From NCBI GenBank assembly GCA_030691835.1, contig JAUYDO010000305.1, forward strand, positions 1 through 11,828: a DNA stretch of 11,828 nucleotides. Direction: 5' to 3'. Made by a program: the position numbers and the translations under genes. How positions within the stretch are numbered: position 1 is the first letter of the stretch; the number at the start of each line of letters is the position of its first letter. Below the pieces are notes generated by a model that saw only the letters and a list, made by a program, of their open reading frames with translations, searched no databases and was not told where the DNA came from. This document shows, one piece after another, positions 1-7,128 of the stretch. The DNA comes from Dehalococcoidia bacterium (GTDB taxonomy: Bacteria > Chloroflexota > Dehalococcoidia > Dehalococcoidales > UBA3254).

Positions 1-147
1 ATTTGAATTTCGATATTGTTTTAGGATTTAGATTTCAGTACCTTAAAAATAAAATCCTGCGCAAAATGGAAAGAAACTGGCTTGCGGACAGGCAGGGTTC
101 ACCCAGAAGGTTCTCCCTGAAGGGACGCCTGTCCTACCATCGGTACA

Positions 148-180
148 ACAGGCCTCCGTGCCTGTCGCGTCCTTTTTTTT
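148..180 (+). terminator. Hairpin plus T8 run, candidate intrinsic terminator
   Basis: A 6-bp stem ACAGGC (148-153) with GCCTGT (160-165) and a 6-nt loop is followed, after 7 nt, by eight T residues at 173-180. The gap between stem and T-run is longer than in classical terminators, which lowers confidence. It could end a gene left of the window or act as an attenuator. The same hexamers also occur at 88-93 and 127-132, so alternative pairings are possible. Confidence 0.35.
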
Positions 181-285
181 GGTTCAGGCTTGTCCGGGTT
201 AGGATTTAGAATTTCTCTTTCCATCCGCCTCAGGCGGACAAGCTTTGCGCAAAATTTCAGATTTAAGGACTGATAGAATACTGTT

Positions 286-313
286 TTGTAAGTGTCTCCG
301 ATTATGTTATTAT
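286..313 (+). promoter_or_regulatory. Weak candidate sigma-70 promoter for the membrane protein gene at 402
   Basis: TTGTAA at 286-291 and TATTAT at 308-313 are separated by 16 bp in an AT-rich stretch about 90 bp upstream of the start codon. An alternative -10, TATATT, lies at 311-316 with a 19-bp spacer. This rests only on resemblance to consensus boxes. Confidence 0.3.
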
Positions 314-401
314 ATTACATCTGAGTCTAATAGCATATTAGCGTAATGCTCGGAGGTTTCATCCCGAAGGGCAGATAGATAATGTAAACCGGAGGCTAAA
401 T

Positions 402-1115
402 ATGAACTTTGCAGTAGTGCCGCTTATCTCTTGCATTATCAGCTTTGTCTTTGCCGTGACGGTGCTGGACCAGTACTTTGCCAGGAGAAAGCCCTACCAG
501 CTCATATGGTCGATAGGTCTATTTATGTATTTTATCAGCACCGGGGCCGAGTTCTGGGCAGGTACCTGGGGGCTAAATGAAACTGTCTACCGGTTATGGT
601 ATCTATTAGGAGCCACATTTGTTGCCGCGTATTTGGGGATGGGTACCATTTATCTGCTTGTGCCCAGGCGCACAGCTAATATAGTCATGTTGATTTTGCT
701 GGTGGCATCAATATACGCCGTTGTCAGAGTTTTTAGCGCCGGCATCGACATAAGCACCTTGCAAAGGCTGTCAGTCACAGCCATGCCTGACGGAGTGAGA
801 ATTATCACTCCGTTCTTCAATACCTTTGGCGCAGTAGCTCTGGTAGGAGGTGCTATTTACAGCGTCTGGATTTTCTGGAGAAAGCGGATACTGGCACACC
901 GGGTGGCGTCTAATATCCTGATTGCCGTGGGAGCGATATTGCCGGCTTTCGGTGGTATTTTGATGAGGTTCTGGGATTCCCTGACAGCATTTTACCTGCT
1001 GGAACTTTTCGGTGTTGCAATTATATTTATCGGTTTTTTGCGAAGCCGGGAGGTATTCGGTTTCTACCGTTTCCCTCTTGTCCACGGGTTTAAGATGGTG
1101 CGGGGGAAACTCTAA
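402..1115 (+). CDS. Seven-helix integral membrane protein of unknown function
   Basis: I do not recognise a characterised family. The 237-residue protein is very hydrophobic, with seven likely transmembrane segments near residues 4-22, 33-52, 64-86, 92-111, 137-159, 167-188 and 194-213, and a short basic C-terminal tail. Cytoplasmic-type loops carry clusters such as ARRK (27-30) and WRKR (159-162). The topology resembles the 7TM sensor modules found at the N-terminus of some bacterial histidine kinases, but no kinase domain follows, so that comparison is loose. The ATG is supported by GGAGG at 391-395, six bases upstream. The gene stands alone on the plus strand and converges with the cyclic-nucleotide-type gene 66 bp downstream. 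No signature residue points to a cofactor or substrate. Confidence 0.8.
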   Translation: MNFAVVPLISCIISFVFAVTVLDQYFARRKPYQLIWSIGLFMYFISTGAEFWAGTWGLNETVYRLWYLLGATFVAAYLGMGTIYLLVPRRTANIVMLILLVASIYAVVRVFSAGIDISTLQRLSVTAMPDGVRIITPFFNTFGAVALVGGAIYSVWIFWRKRILAHRVASNILIAVGAILPAFGGILMRFWDSLTAFYLLELFGVAIIFIGFLRSREVFGFYRFPLVHGFKMVRGKL

Positions 1116-1181
1116 GATAGCTTGCTAGTTTAATTTAGCTTCGAACAAGCCTCGGATTACTGCAATTATACGGCTTAATAT
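1116..1181. other. Short convergent intergenic gap, no clear terminator
   Basis: Sixty-six AT-rich bases separate the convergent stop codons of the 7TM gene and the cNMP-domain gene. I looked for a shared bidirectional terminator and found no stem longer than 5 bp with a reasonable loop and no long T-run on either strand. Confidence 0.5.
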
Positions 1182-1679
1182 CTATGATGCTTGCTTTATA
1201 ATCTCGGCAATAAGGCTTACCAGTTGAATATGGCTATCTCTTAGCCTTGTGCTGATAACCCCGGCCAGGTTCTTCATCACCACATACCCAACCATTGGTC
1301 TTTCTCTGAAGATACGTTGTAGAGTTGAAGCCTTGATGCTTATCATCTGAGTCCTATCGAGGCACCTTATCGAGGCGGTAAGTATATGCGGCTCCACCAC
1401 AGCGGACCAGGCACACACCTTACCCTGGGACAATGTGGTAATATTTACCCTCTGGTTGAGGGGCGTAACCTCCAGACGCTTCTCAATGATAACCTTGCCT
1501 GCATTTATAATATGCAGTTCGTCTGTTGTTTCGCCCTGGGTGGCACAATACTCTCCTGCTTCATAGGTACGCTCGCTACAGAACTGTCCTATTCGTGCCA
1601 GGTCATCATCGTATAGCCCGGCAAAAATATCCACACCCCGGAGGTGCTGGATTGATACCTGTCCCGCTGTTTTTATCAT
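1182..1679 (-). CDS. Stand-alone cyclic-nucleotide-binding-type (Crp/cNMP) domain protein without HTH
   Basis: The 165-residue protein is essentially one cNMP-binding beta-roll. Residues 17-68 match the fold's opening, with FAGL, CSERTYEAGEYCATQG and DELHIINAGKVIIEK blocks. The middle (85-106) is the phosphate-binding-cassette region, and a C-terminal helix (about 116-163) follows. There is no room for the helix-turn-helix of Crp/Fnr regulators. The cassette is atypical: the usual acidic residue followed by Arg-(Thr/Ser)-Ala is replaced by GKVCAW...HILTASI, so the arginine that normally holds the cyclic phosphate is missing. A different ligand, or none, is therefore likely. AAGGAG at 1687-1692 lies seven bases before the ATG. 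It is the last gene of the hdr block, 44 bp after mvhD, which suggests a regulatory or accessory role for that complex; this is inference. Confidence 0.85.
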   Translation of the reverse strand: MIKTAGQVSIQHLRGVDIFAGLYDDDLARIGQFCSERTYEAGEYCATQGETTDELHIINAGKVIIEKRLEVTPLNQRVNITTLSQGKVCAWSAVVEPHILTASIRCLDRTQMISIKASTLQRIFRERPMVGYVVMKNLAGVISTRLRDSHIQLVSLIAEIIKQAS

Positions 1680-1723
1680 CGTAGCTCTCCTTTTCTACCT
1701 ATTCGTTGGTTACTCCCCTTTTG

Positions 1724-2194
1724 TTATCCCGGAGTAGCTGACTCGGCGAACTCCTTCGCTTCTTCTTTAGCAATCTCCGGACCATTTGTGGGCATCAAGG
1801 GACCGAGTTTCCGAATCTGTGCTGTCATTTCATTTACTACCGAAGCGAAGCGTTCTCCTTCTGAAGCCGAAACCCAGTCCAGGCGCAGGCGCTCCGGCTC
1901 TATACCGAACTGCTTCAGCAACTTCTTGAGTATCGCTATGCGCCGTGCGGCTTTATAGTTTCCCCCGGAATAATGACAGTCCCCCGGATGACAGCCACAT
2001 ATGAGAACGCCATCTGCTCCTAGCTGGAAAGCCTTCAGTATAAAAGTGGGGTCGACGCGCCCGCTGCACATTACCCGGATGATATCCACGTTTGGTGCAT
2101 ATTTGAGGCGTGAAGTACCCGCCAGGTCAGCCCCGGTGTAGGCACACCAGTTACACAGGAAACCAACAATCCTGGGCTCAAAATGCCCGGTCAC
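1724..2194 (-). CDS. mvhD: MvhD/FlpD-type [2Fe-2S] electron-transfer subunit
   Basis: This 156-residue cytoplasmic protein is the small iron-sulfur subunit that, in methanogens, passes electrons from a hydrogenase or formate dehydrogenase to HdrA. Family hallmarks are the N-terminal CNWC (14-17), the MCSGRVDP block with Cys43, and the LICGCHPGDCHY block with Cys66, Cys68 and Cys73, giving the cysteines for a [2Fe-2S] cluster. The C-terminal part (about 84-130) has the typical LKKLLKQFGIEPERLRLDWVSASEGERF stretch in two adjoining pieces, then a variable tail. The start is GTG at 2194, overlapping the hdrA stop as GTGA. The hdrA 3' end supplies GAGGAG six bases upstream, so translation is probably coupled. 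No partner hydrogenase gene is adjacent, so its electron donor cannot be read from the window. Confidence 0.95.
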   Translation of the reverse strand: MTGHFEPRIVGFLCNWCAYTGADLAGTSRLKYAPNVDIIRVMCSGRVDPTFILKAFQLGADGVLICGCHPGDCHYSGGNYKAARRIAILKKLLKQFGIEPERLRLDWVSASEGERFASVVNEMTAQIRKLGPLMPTNGPEIAKEEAKEFAESATPG

Positions 2195-5100
2195 GGTTTA
2201 CTCCTCGATTCGGTTCCTGCCAGGATGCCTTCAATCTGAGCAAAGACTTGACGGTCGGTAAAGTGTTTGACAGTAATGGCGCCGGATGGGCATGATGCAG
2301 CGCAAGCGCCACAGCCTTTACAGAGTGCCTCGTTGACCTCTGCCACCCTCTTCCCTTTACCATTAAGGCTGATAGCCTGGTAAGGACAGACACAAATGCA
2401 GGCCGGACAGGCGGAGCATAGCTCCGGATTAATCTCAGCTACTAAAGGCTCTATGGCTACTTTACCGCGGGCTAGAAGTGACAGGATTTCAGCCGCCGAG
2501 GCATTTGCATGAGCTATGGTGTCGGGAATATCACGCGGCGCCTGGCAGGTCCCGGCGAGAAAAATACCATCGGTATTGGAGTGGAAAGGTCTGAGCTTGA
2601 GATGAGACTCCATGAAGAAACGGTGGTGGTCGCAGGTGATACCGAAAATCCTCGCCACCTGCTCACTATCCTTGCGCGGAGTCATGCCGGTGCTCAAGAT
2701 AACAAGGTCGACCGGAAGCGTGATGGGGCGTCCCAGACCTGTCTCTTCTGCCTTGACCACCAACTGGTCGCCCTGCATAATCACCTCGGCGCCCCGCCCG
2801 TGGATAAAGAGGACCCCTTCACGCTGGACCCTCTCATAGAACTCCTCGTATCCCTTTCCAGAGGCGCGGATATCAGTGTAAAGCTCATAGACCTGAGCCC
2901 CGGTCTTTTCCTTGACCAGGTACGCCTGCTTCAAGGCGTGCATACAGCACACCCTTGAGCAGTAAGTGTTAGCATGGTAGTCCCGGCTCCCCACGCAGTG
3001 GATGATGGCAATAGACCGGGGTACTCTCCCATCAGCCAGCACAATCTTGCCACCCGTGGGACCGGTTGCTGAGCATAGACGCTCGAACTCCATACTTTCG
3101 ATAATATTCGGGAAATGCCCGTAATTATACTGGGGTAATAAGGGTGCGTGAAAGAAATCATGTCCGGTAGCAATCGCGATAGCGCCGACCTCCAGGTCCA
3201 CCTCTTCCTCTTTCAGAGCATGGTGTATACATTTGGGAAGGCAGACCGCTTCACACTGGTGGCATTCCGAACAGACGGCGCAGTTGAGACAGCGCTTTGC
3301 CTCAGCGACAGCCATTTCCCGGGTGAAACCCAGGGCTACCTCTTTGAAATTCCCCTGCCGGTCCTTGAGCGGGAGTTCAGGCATGATTTGCTTCGGTGCT
3401 GTCTGCGTGCCAGGCGGAATAACGACTTTGAAATCGGCTGACTTTACCGGCTCTTCGGTGCGTCCCTCTCTCAGGTCACGACCTTGCAAGTAGCGGTCAA
3501 TGGACACCGCCGCCTTCTTACCGGAGGCAATAGCCTCAATCACTGACCCCGCCATAGTGACCACGTCTCCGCCGGCAAAGAGCCCCGGTACCCCTGTCGC
3601 GAGCGTGTCCGGGTCAGCGGCAATGGTGTTTCTTTCGGTTATGGTCAGTCCCTGCACGCCGGAAACTACCCCCAGCTCCGGTGCCTGACCGGTGGCGAAG
3701 ATAACGGTATCTGCGGGGAGCACATGCGCTGACGCCGGGACAGTCTCCAGTTTCAGATGTCCCTCCTCGTCAAACATAATCCGGAGCACGTTCAGGCAGT
3801 CAGCGCCAGCGACCCGGTTGTCATAGCCCAGGAGCCCGGCAAGGGTGCGAGACGGATGGATAACGATGCCCTCCTCCTCACCCTGTTTAATCTCTGAGGG
3901 GTCGGCAGGCATTGTCTCACGGGACTCCGGACAGGCAATACGCACCTCTTGAGCGCCTAATCTCACGGCACTCCGCGCACAGTCGAGGGCAACATTCCCG
4001 CCGCCGAACACCAGCACCCTCTGTCCCAGCTTCACCCTCTTCCCCATTTTGATGTCGCGGAGGAAAGAAAGACCTGCCAGTGTGCCCTCGAGTTCAGACC
4101 CAGGGATGGGCAACCTGTGACTTTGCTGTGCACCGATGGCAATGAAGATAGCGCCAGAGCCCTGCTTGAAGAGGTCGGGAATGGTTAGCGTTTGCCCGAC
4201 CGGGGTGTTTGTCTTTATTTCCACCCCTAAAGCTCTGACACGGTCGATTTCCTTTTGAAGCACCTCGCGGGGCAGCCTGTAGTCGGGGATGCCCAGCGCC
4301 AGCATGCCTCCCGCAACCGGCGCGGCTTCAAAAACGGTTACCCCGTAGCCCATTCTAACCAGGTCATACGCGGCCGCAATGCCGGTTGGACCTGAACCTA
4401 TAATAGCCACCTTCTCTTTTTTCGTCCTTCGCACCGGTACGGGAGGGCCCTCGTTTGAGACGTGGTCAGCGGCGAATCGCTTGAGCGCGGCTATGGCGAG
4501 CGACTCGTCAACCTGTTTGCGCTCGCACTCGTTCTCGCAGGGGCGAAGGCACACTCTTCCGCAGACCGATGGGAAGGGAAGCTCCTCTCTGATAAGGTCG
4601 AGGGCTTCTTTGAGCTTGCCCTGACCAATCAGGCCGATGTAGCCCTGTACTTTTACATGAGCCGGGCAGGCGAGCTTGCAGGGAGATTTTCTTTTATCGA
4701 TGACGAAGGCACTGGGAACAGCCTGGGCAAAAGGACGGTAAATTGCTCTCCTCTTGCCCTGCCCCATGTCGAATTCGCTGAGCACCTCCACCGGGCAAAC
4801 CCTGGCGCACTCATCGCAGCCGGTGCAGGCACCTGGCTCAACGTACCTGGGTTTCTTTTTGACCCTGACTTTGAAGTTGCCTACGTAGCCGGAGACCTTG
4901 ACCACCTCGCTGTAGCTCAGAAGGGTGATGTTGGGGTGGCGCTCCACCGCGACCATCTTGGGTATCAGTATACAGGCGGAGCAGTCAAGGGTCGGGAAGG
5001 TCCTGTCAAGTTGCGCCATGCGTCCGCCGATGGATGGCTCCCGCTCTACCAGGTAGACATGATAGCCAGCATCAGCAATGCTTAGAGCCGCCTGGATGCC

Positions 5101-5565
5101 GGCGATGCCGCCGCCTACCACCAGCGCCTTTGGTATTACCGGTACCTGACGACCCTGTAGCGGCTCCTGCAAAGCGACACGAGCCACAGCTCCCCCAATC
5201 AGCCTTTTGGCTTTCTCCGTCGCTTGAGCGGTATCGCTGGTAATCCAGGAACATTGTTCCCGGATATTTGCCATGTCCAGGTAGTAGGGATTCAAGCCGG
5301 TGTCCGCCAGAACCCCCTGAAAGGCTATTTCGTGCATGCGCGGCGAGCAGGAAGCAACCACAACCCGGTTGAGACCCAGTTCACGGACGTCTTTCTTTAT
5401 CATCTCCTGCCCGGGCGCGGAGCACAGGAACTGGAAGTGGCGTGCCACTGCCACATTATTCAGGGTAGCGGCGAAAGCCCGTACTGCCTCCACATCTACC
5501 GTAGCCGCAATGTTAATGCCGCAGTGACAAACATATACTCCTATCTTGACCCCGGTACGGTTCAT
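2191..5565 (-). CDS. hdrA: HdrA-type flavoprotein with inserted GltD/NfnB-like NAD(P) oxidoreductase module
   Basis: This 1124-residue protein is the FAD subunit of a heterodisulfide-reductase-type complex, in which HdrA flavin splits electrons between a high- and a low-potential acceptor. In order: an N-terminal cysteine domain (1-140; Cys13, Cys15, Cys48, Cys73), a Rossmann FAD site GGGIAG (151-156), DCSACILIPKMV (194-205), and a ferredoxin-like motif (Cys247, 250, 253, 257). An inserted module (about 291-760) starts with Cys296, 300, 335, 339, 343 and 347, then has FAD motif GSGPTG (390-395), nucleotide motif GGGNVALDCA (521-530) and AGGD (664-667). A second ferredoxin-like motif (Cys765, 768, 771, 775), the HdrA core with CVGSRD (857-862) and YCSRVCCMHALKQA, and two C-terminal [4Fe-4S] motifs (Cys1050-1060, Cys1082-1092) follow. 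The ordinary family length is about 650. The frame stays open 108 codons further upstream, but that lies inside hdrB. ATG 5565 has AAGGTG six bases before it and begins directly at the conserved CHCG region. Confidence 0.95.
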   Translation of the reverse strand: MNRTGVKIGVYVCHCGINIAATVDVEAVRAFAATLNNVAVARHFQFLCSAPGQEMIKKDVRELGLNRVVVASCSPRMHEIAFQGVLADTGLNPYYLDMANIREQCSWITSDTAQATEKAKRLIGGAVARVALQEPLQGRQVPVIPKALVVGGGIAGIQAALSIADAGYHVYLVEREPSIGGRMAQLDRTFPTLDCSACILIPKMVAVERHPNITLLSYSEVVKVSGYVGNFKVRVKKKPRYVEPGACTGCDECARVCPVEVLSEFDMGQGKRRAIYRPFAQAVPSAFVIDKRKSPCKLACPAHVKVQGYIGLIGQGKLKEALDLIREELPFPSVCGRVCLRPCENECERKQVDESLAIAALKRFAADHVSNEGPPVPVRRTKKEKVAIIGSGPTGIAAAYDLVRMGYGVTVFEAAPVAGGMLALGIPDYRLPREVLQKEIDRVRALGVEIKTNTPVGQTLTIPDLFKQGSGAIFIAIGAQQSHRLPIPGSELEGTLAGLSFLRDIKMGKRVKLGQRVLVFGGGNVALDCARSAVRLGAQEVRIACPESRETMPADPSEIKQGEEEGIVIHPSRTLAGLLGYDNRVAGADCLNVLRIMFDEEGHLKLETVPASAHVLPADTVIFATGQAPELGVVSGVQGLTITERNTIAADPDTLATGVPGLFAGGDVVTMAGSVIEAIASGKKAAVSIDRYLQGRDLREGRTEEPVKSADFKVVIPPGTQTAPKQIMPELPLKDRQGNFKEVALGFTREMAVAEAKRCLNCAVCSECHQCEAVCLPKCIHHALKEEEVDLEVGAIAIATGHDFFHAPLLPQYNYGHFPNIIESMEFERLCSATGPTGGKIVLADGRVPRSIAIIHCVGSRDYHANTYCSRVCCMHALKQAYLVKEKTGAQVYELYTDIRASGKGYEEFYERVQREGVLFIHGRGAEVIMQGDQLVVKAEETGLGRPITLPVDLVILSTGMTPRKDSEQVARIFGITCDHHRFFMESHLKLRPFHSNTDGIFLAGTCQAPRDIPDTIAHANASAAEILSLLARGKVAIEPLVAEINPELCSACPACICVCPYQAISLNGKGKRVAEVNEALCKGCGACAASCPSGAITVKHFTDRQVFAQIEGILAGTESRSKP

Positions 5566-5579
5566 TGCTGGCACCTTAC

Positions 5580-6446
5580 CTATATCTTTTGGAGTTGTCG
5601 AAGCGCCCCACTCACGGGAACAATGTTCAAGTCCAATAGCAGGTCCTTCTCGGTAAGCCCAAAGGCTAGACCGAGCAACTGGGTCAGGAAAAGGACCGGC
5701 ATGCGTATCCGAACACCCAGCTCGACCGAAATCTCGCTCTGGTAGGCATCGAGGTTCATCTGACATGTCGGGCAGACGGTTACGATACAATCCGCACTCT
5801 GGGCGGCAGCCAGTATCTCCGCCGCCAGATTGACTCCGACCGCTTTTTCTGTCGTCATCAAGACCCCGCCACAGCAGCGGGTCTTCCACAGGTAGGGGAC
5901 TGGCTCAGCACCCACAGCTACAATCAGTTTATCCAGCGCTGCGGGCAGGTAGGGACCATTATATTCATCGCTGGGTCGGACTATCTGGCAACCGTAATAA
6001 GGCACTACCTTGAGACCGGTGAGTTTCCTTTCTACTCTGTTGGTGACTGCCTTTACGCCGATATCATTGGCAATGACATCCATCAAATGGCGCACCCGGC
6101 ACGTTGCGGAGTAGCGCAAACCTGCTGCCGCCAGGATTTCATCCAGCTTACCCTGCAAAGCCGGCTCCTGCCGGAGGCAATGGTTTATTTTGAAGAGATT
6201 GAAGAAGCAAGAGCTACAGCCAGTTACCAGTTCACGGTTTGCCTGCTCAGCGAGGGCAAGGTTGCGAGCTGGCAGTGCCAGAGACAGCAGGTAGCTCACT
6301 GACTCAATGGCATTGGCACCACAGCAATTCCAGTCATCCAGCTCAATCAGCTCAGAGCCCAACTCCCTTACTACCGCCCTGGCTGATGTATCATATCCCC
6401 GGGCTGTGGAAAGAAGGCTACAGCCAGGCATATAGGAGTACTTCAT
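5580..6446 (-). CDS. hdrB: HdrB-type CCG-domain subunit with two complete CCG motifs
   Basis: HdrB is the catalytic subunit of heterodisulfide reductase. Its two CCG motifs each bind a non-cubane [4Fe-4S] cluster where a disulfide is cleaved. In this 288-residue protein, both motifs look intact: Cys9, Cys41-Cys42, Cys77 and Cys80 in the first, and Cys153, Cys191-Cys192, Cys225 and Cys228 in the second. The opening YMPGCS and the block VVPYYGCQIVRP match the family closely, and length is normal. The start ATG overlaps the hdrC stop as ATGA, with GGAG eight bases upstream inside hdrC. The stop is 14 bp before hdrA. Because the cluster ligands are all present, a real disulfide or thiol chemistry is plausible, but the methanogen CoM-S-S-CoB substrate is not expected in a bacterium and the true substrate is unknown. 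Confidence 0.95.
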   Translation of the reverse strand: MKYSYMPGCSLLSTARGYDTSARAVVRELGSELIELDDWNCCGANAIESVSYLLSLALPARNLALAEQANRELVTGCSSCFFNLFKINHCLRQEPALQGKLDEILAAAGLRYSATCRVRHLMDVIANDIGVKAVTNRVERKLTGLKVVPYYGCQIVRPSDEYNGPYLPAALDKLIVAVGAEPVPYLWKTRCCGGVLMTTEKAVGVNLAAEILAAAQSADCIVTVCPTCQMNLDAYQSEISVELGVRIRMPVLFLTQLLGLAFGLTEKDLLLDLNIVPVSGALRQLQKI

Positions 6447-7024
6447 CGCTTTCTCTCCAGCTCTTCCGCCTTGCGAAAGATGGCTTCCATCTGGTCCAAC
6501 CGTTTAATATTCACTCCCGCGGCATCCAGGGACACCTTTCCTTTGCGCCATAGAGTAAGACCCAGGCGGGTATAGCTTATAGCCTGCAGGCGCTTGCTCT
6601 TGTTAAAAAAGATGGTCATAAGTTCAACGTCGTGGATTCTGCCATGGCGACGGACTGTCTCCGTAAAAGCCTCGTAGAAATGAGCGGTAGCATGGCGCTT
6701 TGCCACGCCGGTGCTCAGTGCCATCCGCTTTAAGGTGAACATGGTTTTAGTGCAGGCAATACCGCGGGGACAGCGCGATGTACAGGAGTAGCAGGCAGTG
6801 CACAGCCAGAAGCTATTACAGCTCAGGACCTCTTCTTTTAAGCCAAGCTGGATAAGCCGCCACAGTTGACGCGGGGTGTAGTCCATAGCGTGCGCAGTCG
6901 GGCATGACGCAGTACATGTTCCGCACTGGATGCAGGTCAACAGCTTTTCTCGGTCCGGCGCGACCAGGTCAGCAAAGGTAGGGTCAAGCATGTCTCGCGT
7001 GAGGTTAAAGACCTTTTCCGCCAA
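6443..7024 (-). CDS. hdrC: HdrC-type ferredoxin subunit
   Basis: HdrC carries electrons between HdrA and HdrB through two [4Fe-4S] clusters. The motifs are CIQCGTCTASCP and CTACYSCTSRCP, each a CX2CX2CX3CP signature, in an otherwise helical soluble protein. I place the start at TTG 7024, giving 193 residues beginning MAEKVFNLTRD, because GGAG sits five bases upstream (7030-7033) and a second GGAGG lies at 7038-7042. A longer start at TTG 7066 would add 14 residues (Thr-Asp-Thr-Gln and so on) but has only a poor GATGG before it. No in-frame ATG exists near the 5' end, so a TTG start is needed either way. It is the first gene of the hdrCBA-mvhD block and its stop overlaps the hdrB start by 4 bp. 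Confidence 0.92.
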   Translation of the reverse strand: MAEKVFNLTRDMLDPTFADLVAPDREKLLTCIQCGTCTASCPTAHAMDYTPRQLWRLIQLGLKEEVLSCNSFWLCTACYSCTSRCPRGIACTKTMFTLKRMALSTGVAKRHATAHFYEAFTETVRRHGRIHDVELMTIFFNKSKRLQAISYTRLGLTLWRKGKVSLDAAGVNIKRLDQMEAIFRKAEELERKR

Positions 7025-7086
7025 GTTCTCTCCTGTACCTCCAAACTCAACTTGAGTATCAGTCAAATGTGACCATCGTTCTAGGC

Positions 7087-7116
7087 ATTGTATACCAGAT
7101 TATTGTAGAAAAGCAA
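7087..7116 (-). promoter_or_regulatory. hdrC: Candidate sigma-70 promoter of the hdrCBA-mvhD block
   Basis: On the minus strand TTGCTT (7111-7116) and TACAAT (7087-7092) are separated by 18 bp. The first transcribed base would fall near 7080, leaving a leader of about 55 nt before TTG 7024, or only about 14 nt before TTG 7066. The shorter hdrC start therefore fits better. Boxes are inferred by eye from consensus only. Confidence 0.4.
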
Positions 7117-7128
7117 CCCAATTATAAG

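Larger units (their letters stand above)
1..401. other. Non-coding region with hairpins and short direct repeats
   Basis: I see no convincing gene here; the 68-codon open frame at 3-209 lacks a ribosome binding site and recognisable protein character. Two stretches share short identical words: TTAGGATTTAGA at 21-32 and 199-210, and TGCGCAAAAT at 58-67 and 246-255. This suggests decayed copies of one interspersed unit. Dyads include an 8-bp stem GGACAGGC (86-93) with GCCTGTCC (127-134), and a 15-bp near-palindrome at 224-238 (TCCGCCT-C-AGGCGGA). A terminator-like hairpin and T-run are listed separately. The segment 280-401 is AT-rich and is the likely promoter and leader of the gene at 402. 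Confidence 0.6.

Noticed and set aside
3..209. 68-codon open frame at the left edge
   Set aside because: It runs through hairpins and a T-run, lacks a ribosome binding site and shows no protein-like pattern.
346..378. Ten-codon leader ORF (ATG 346 to TAG) upstream of the 7TM gene
   Set aside because: It has no ribosome binding site and no run of regulatory codons; short frames like this are expected by chance.
4947..4986. Possible selenocysteine in HdrA near DCSACILIPKM
   Set aside because: The position is an ordinary cysteine codon and the frame has no internal UGA, so selenoprotein decoding need not be invoked.
4462..5085. 207-codon plus-strand open frame opposite hdrA
   Set aside because: It is antisense to strongly conserved HdrA sequence, has no credible ribosome binding site, and its composition is that of a shadow frame in GC-richer coding DNA.
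5566..5889. 108-codon N-terminal extension of the hdrA reading frame
   Set aside because: It lies wholly inside hdrB and the short gap, its sequence has no HdrA character, and the conserved protein begins at ATG 5565 with a ribosome binding site.
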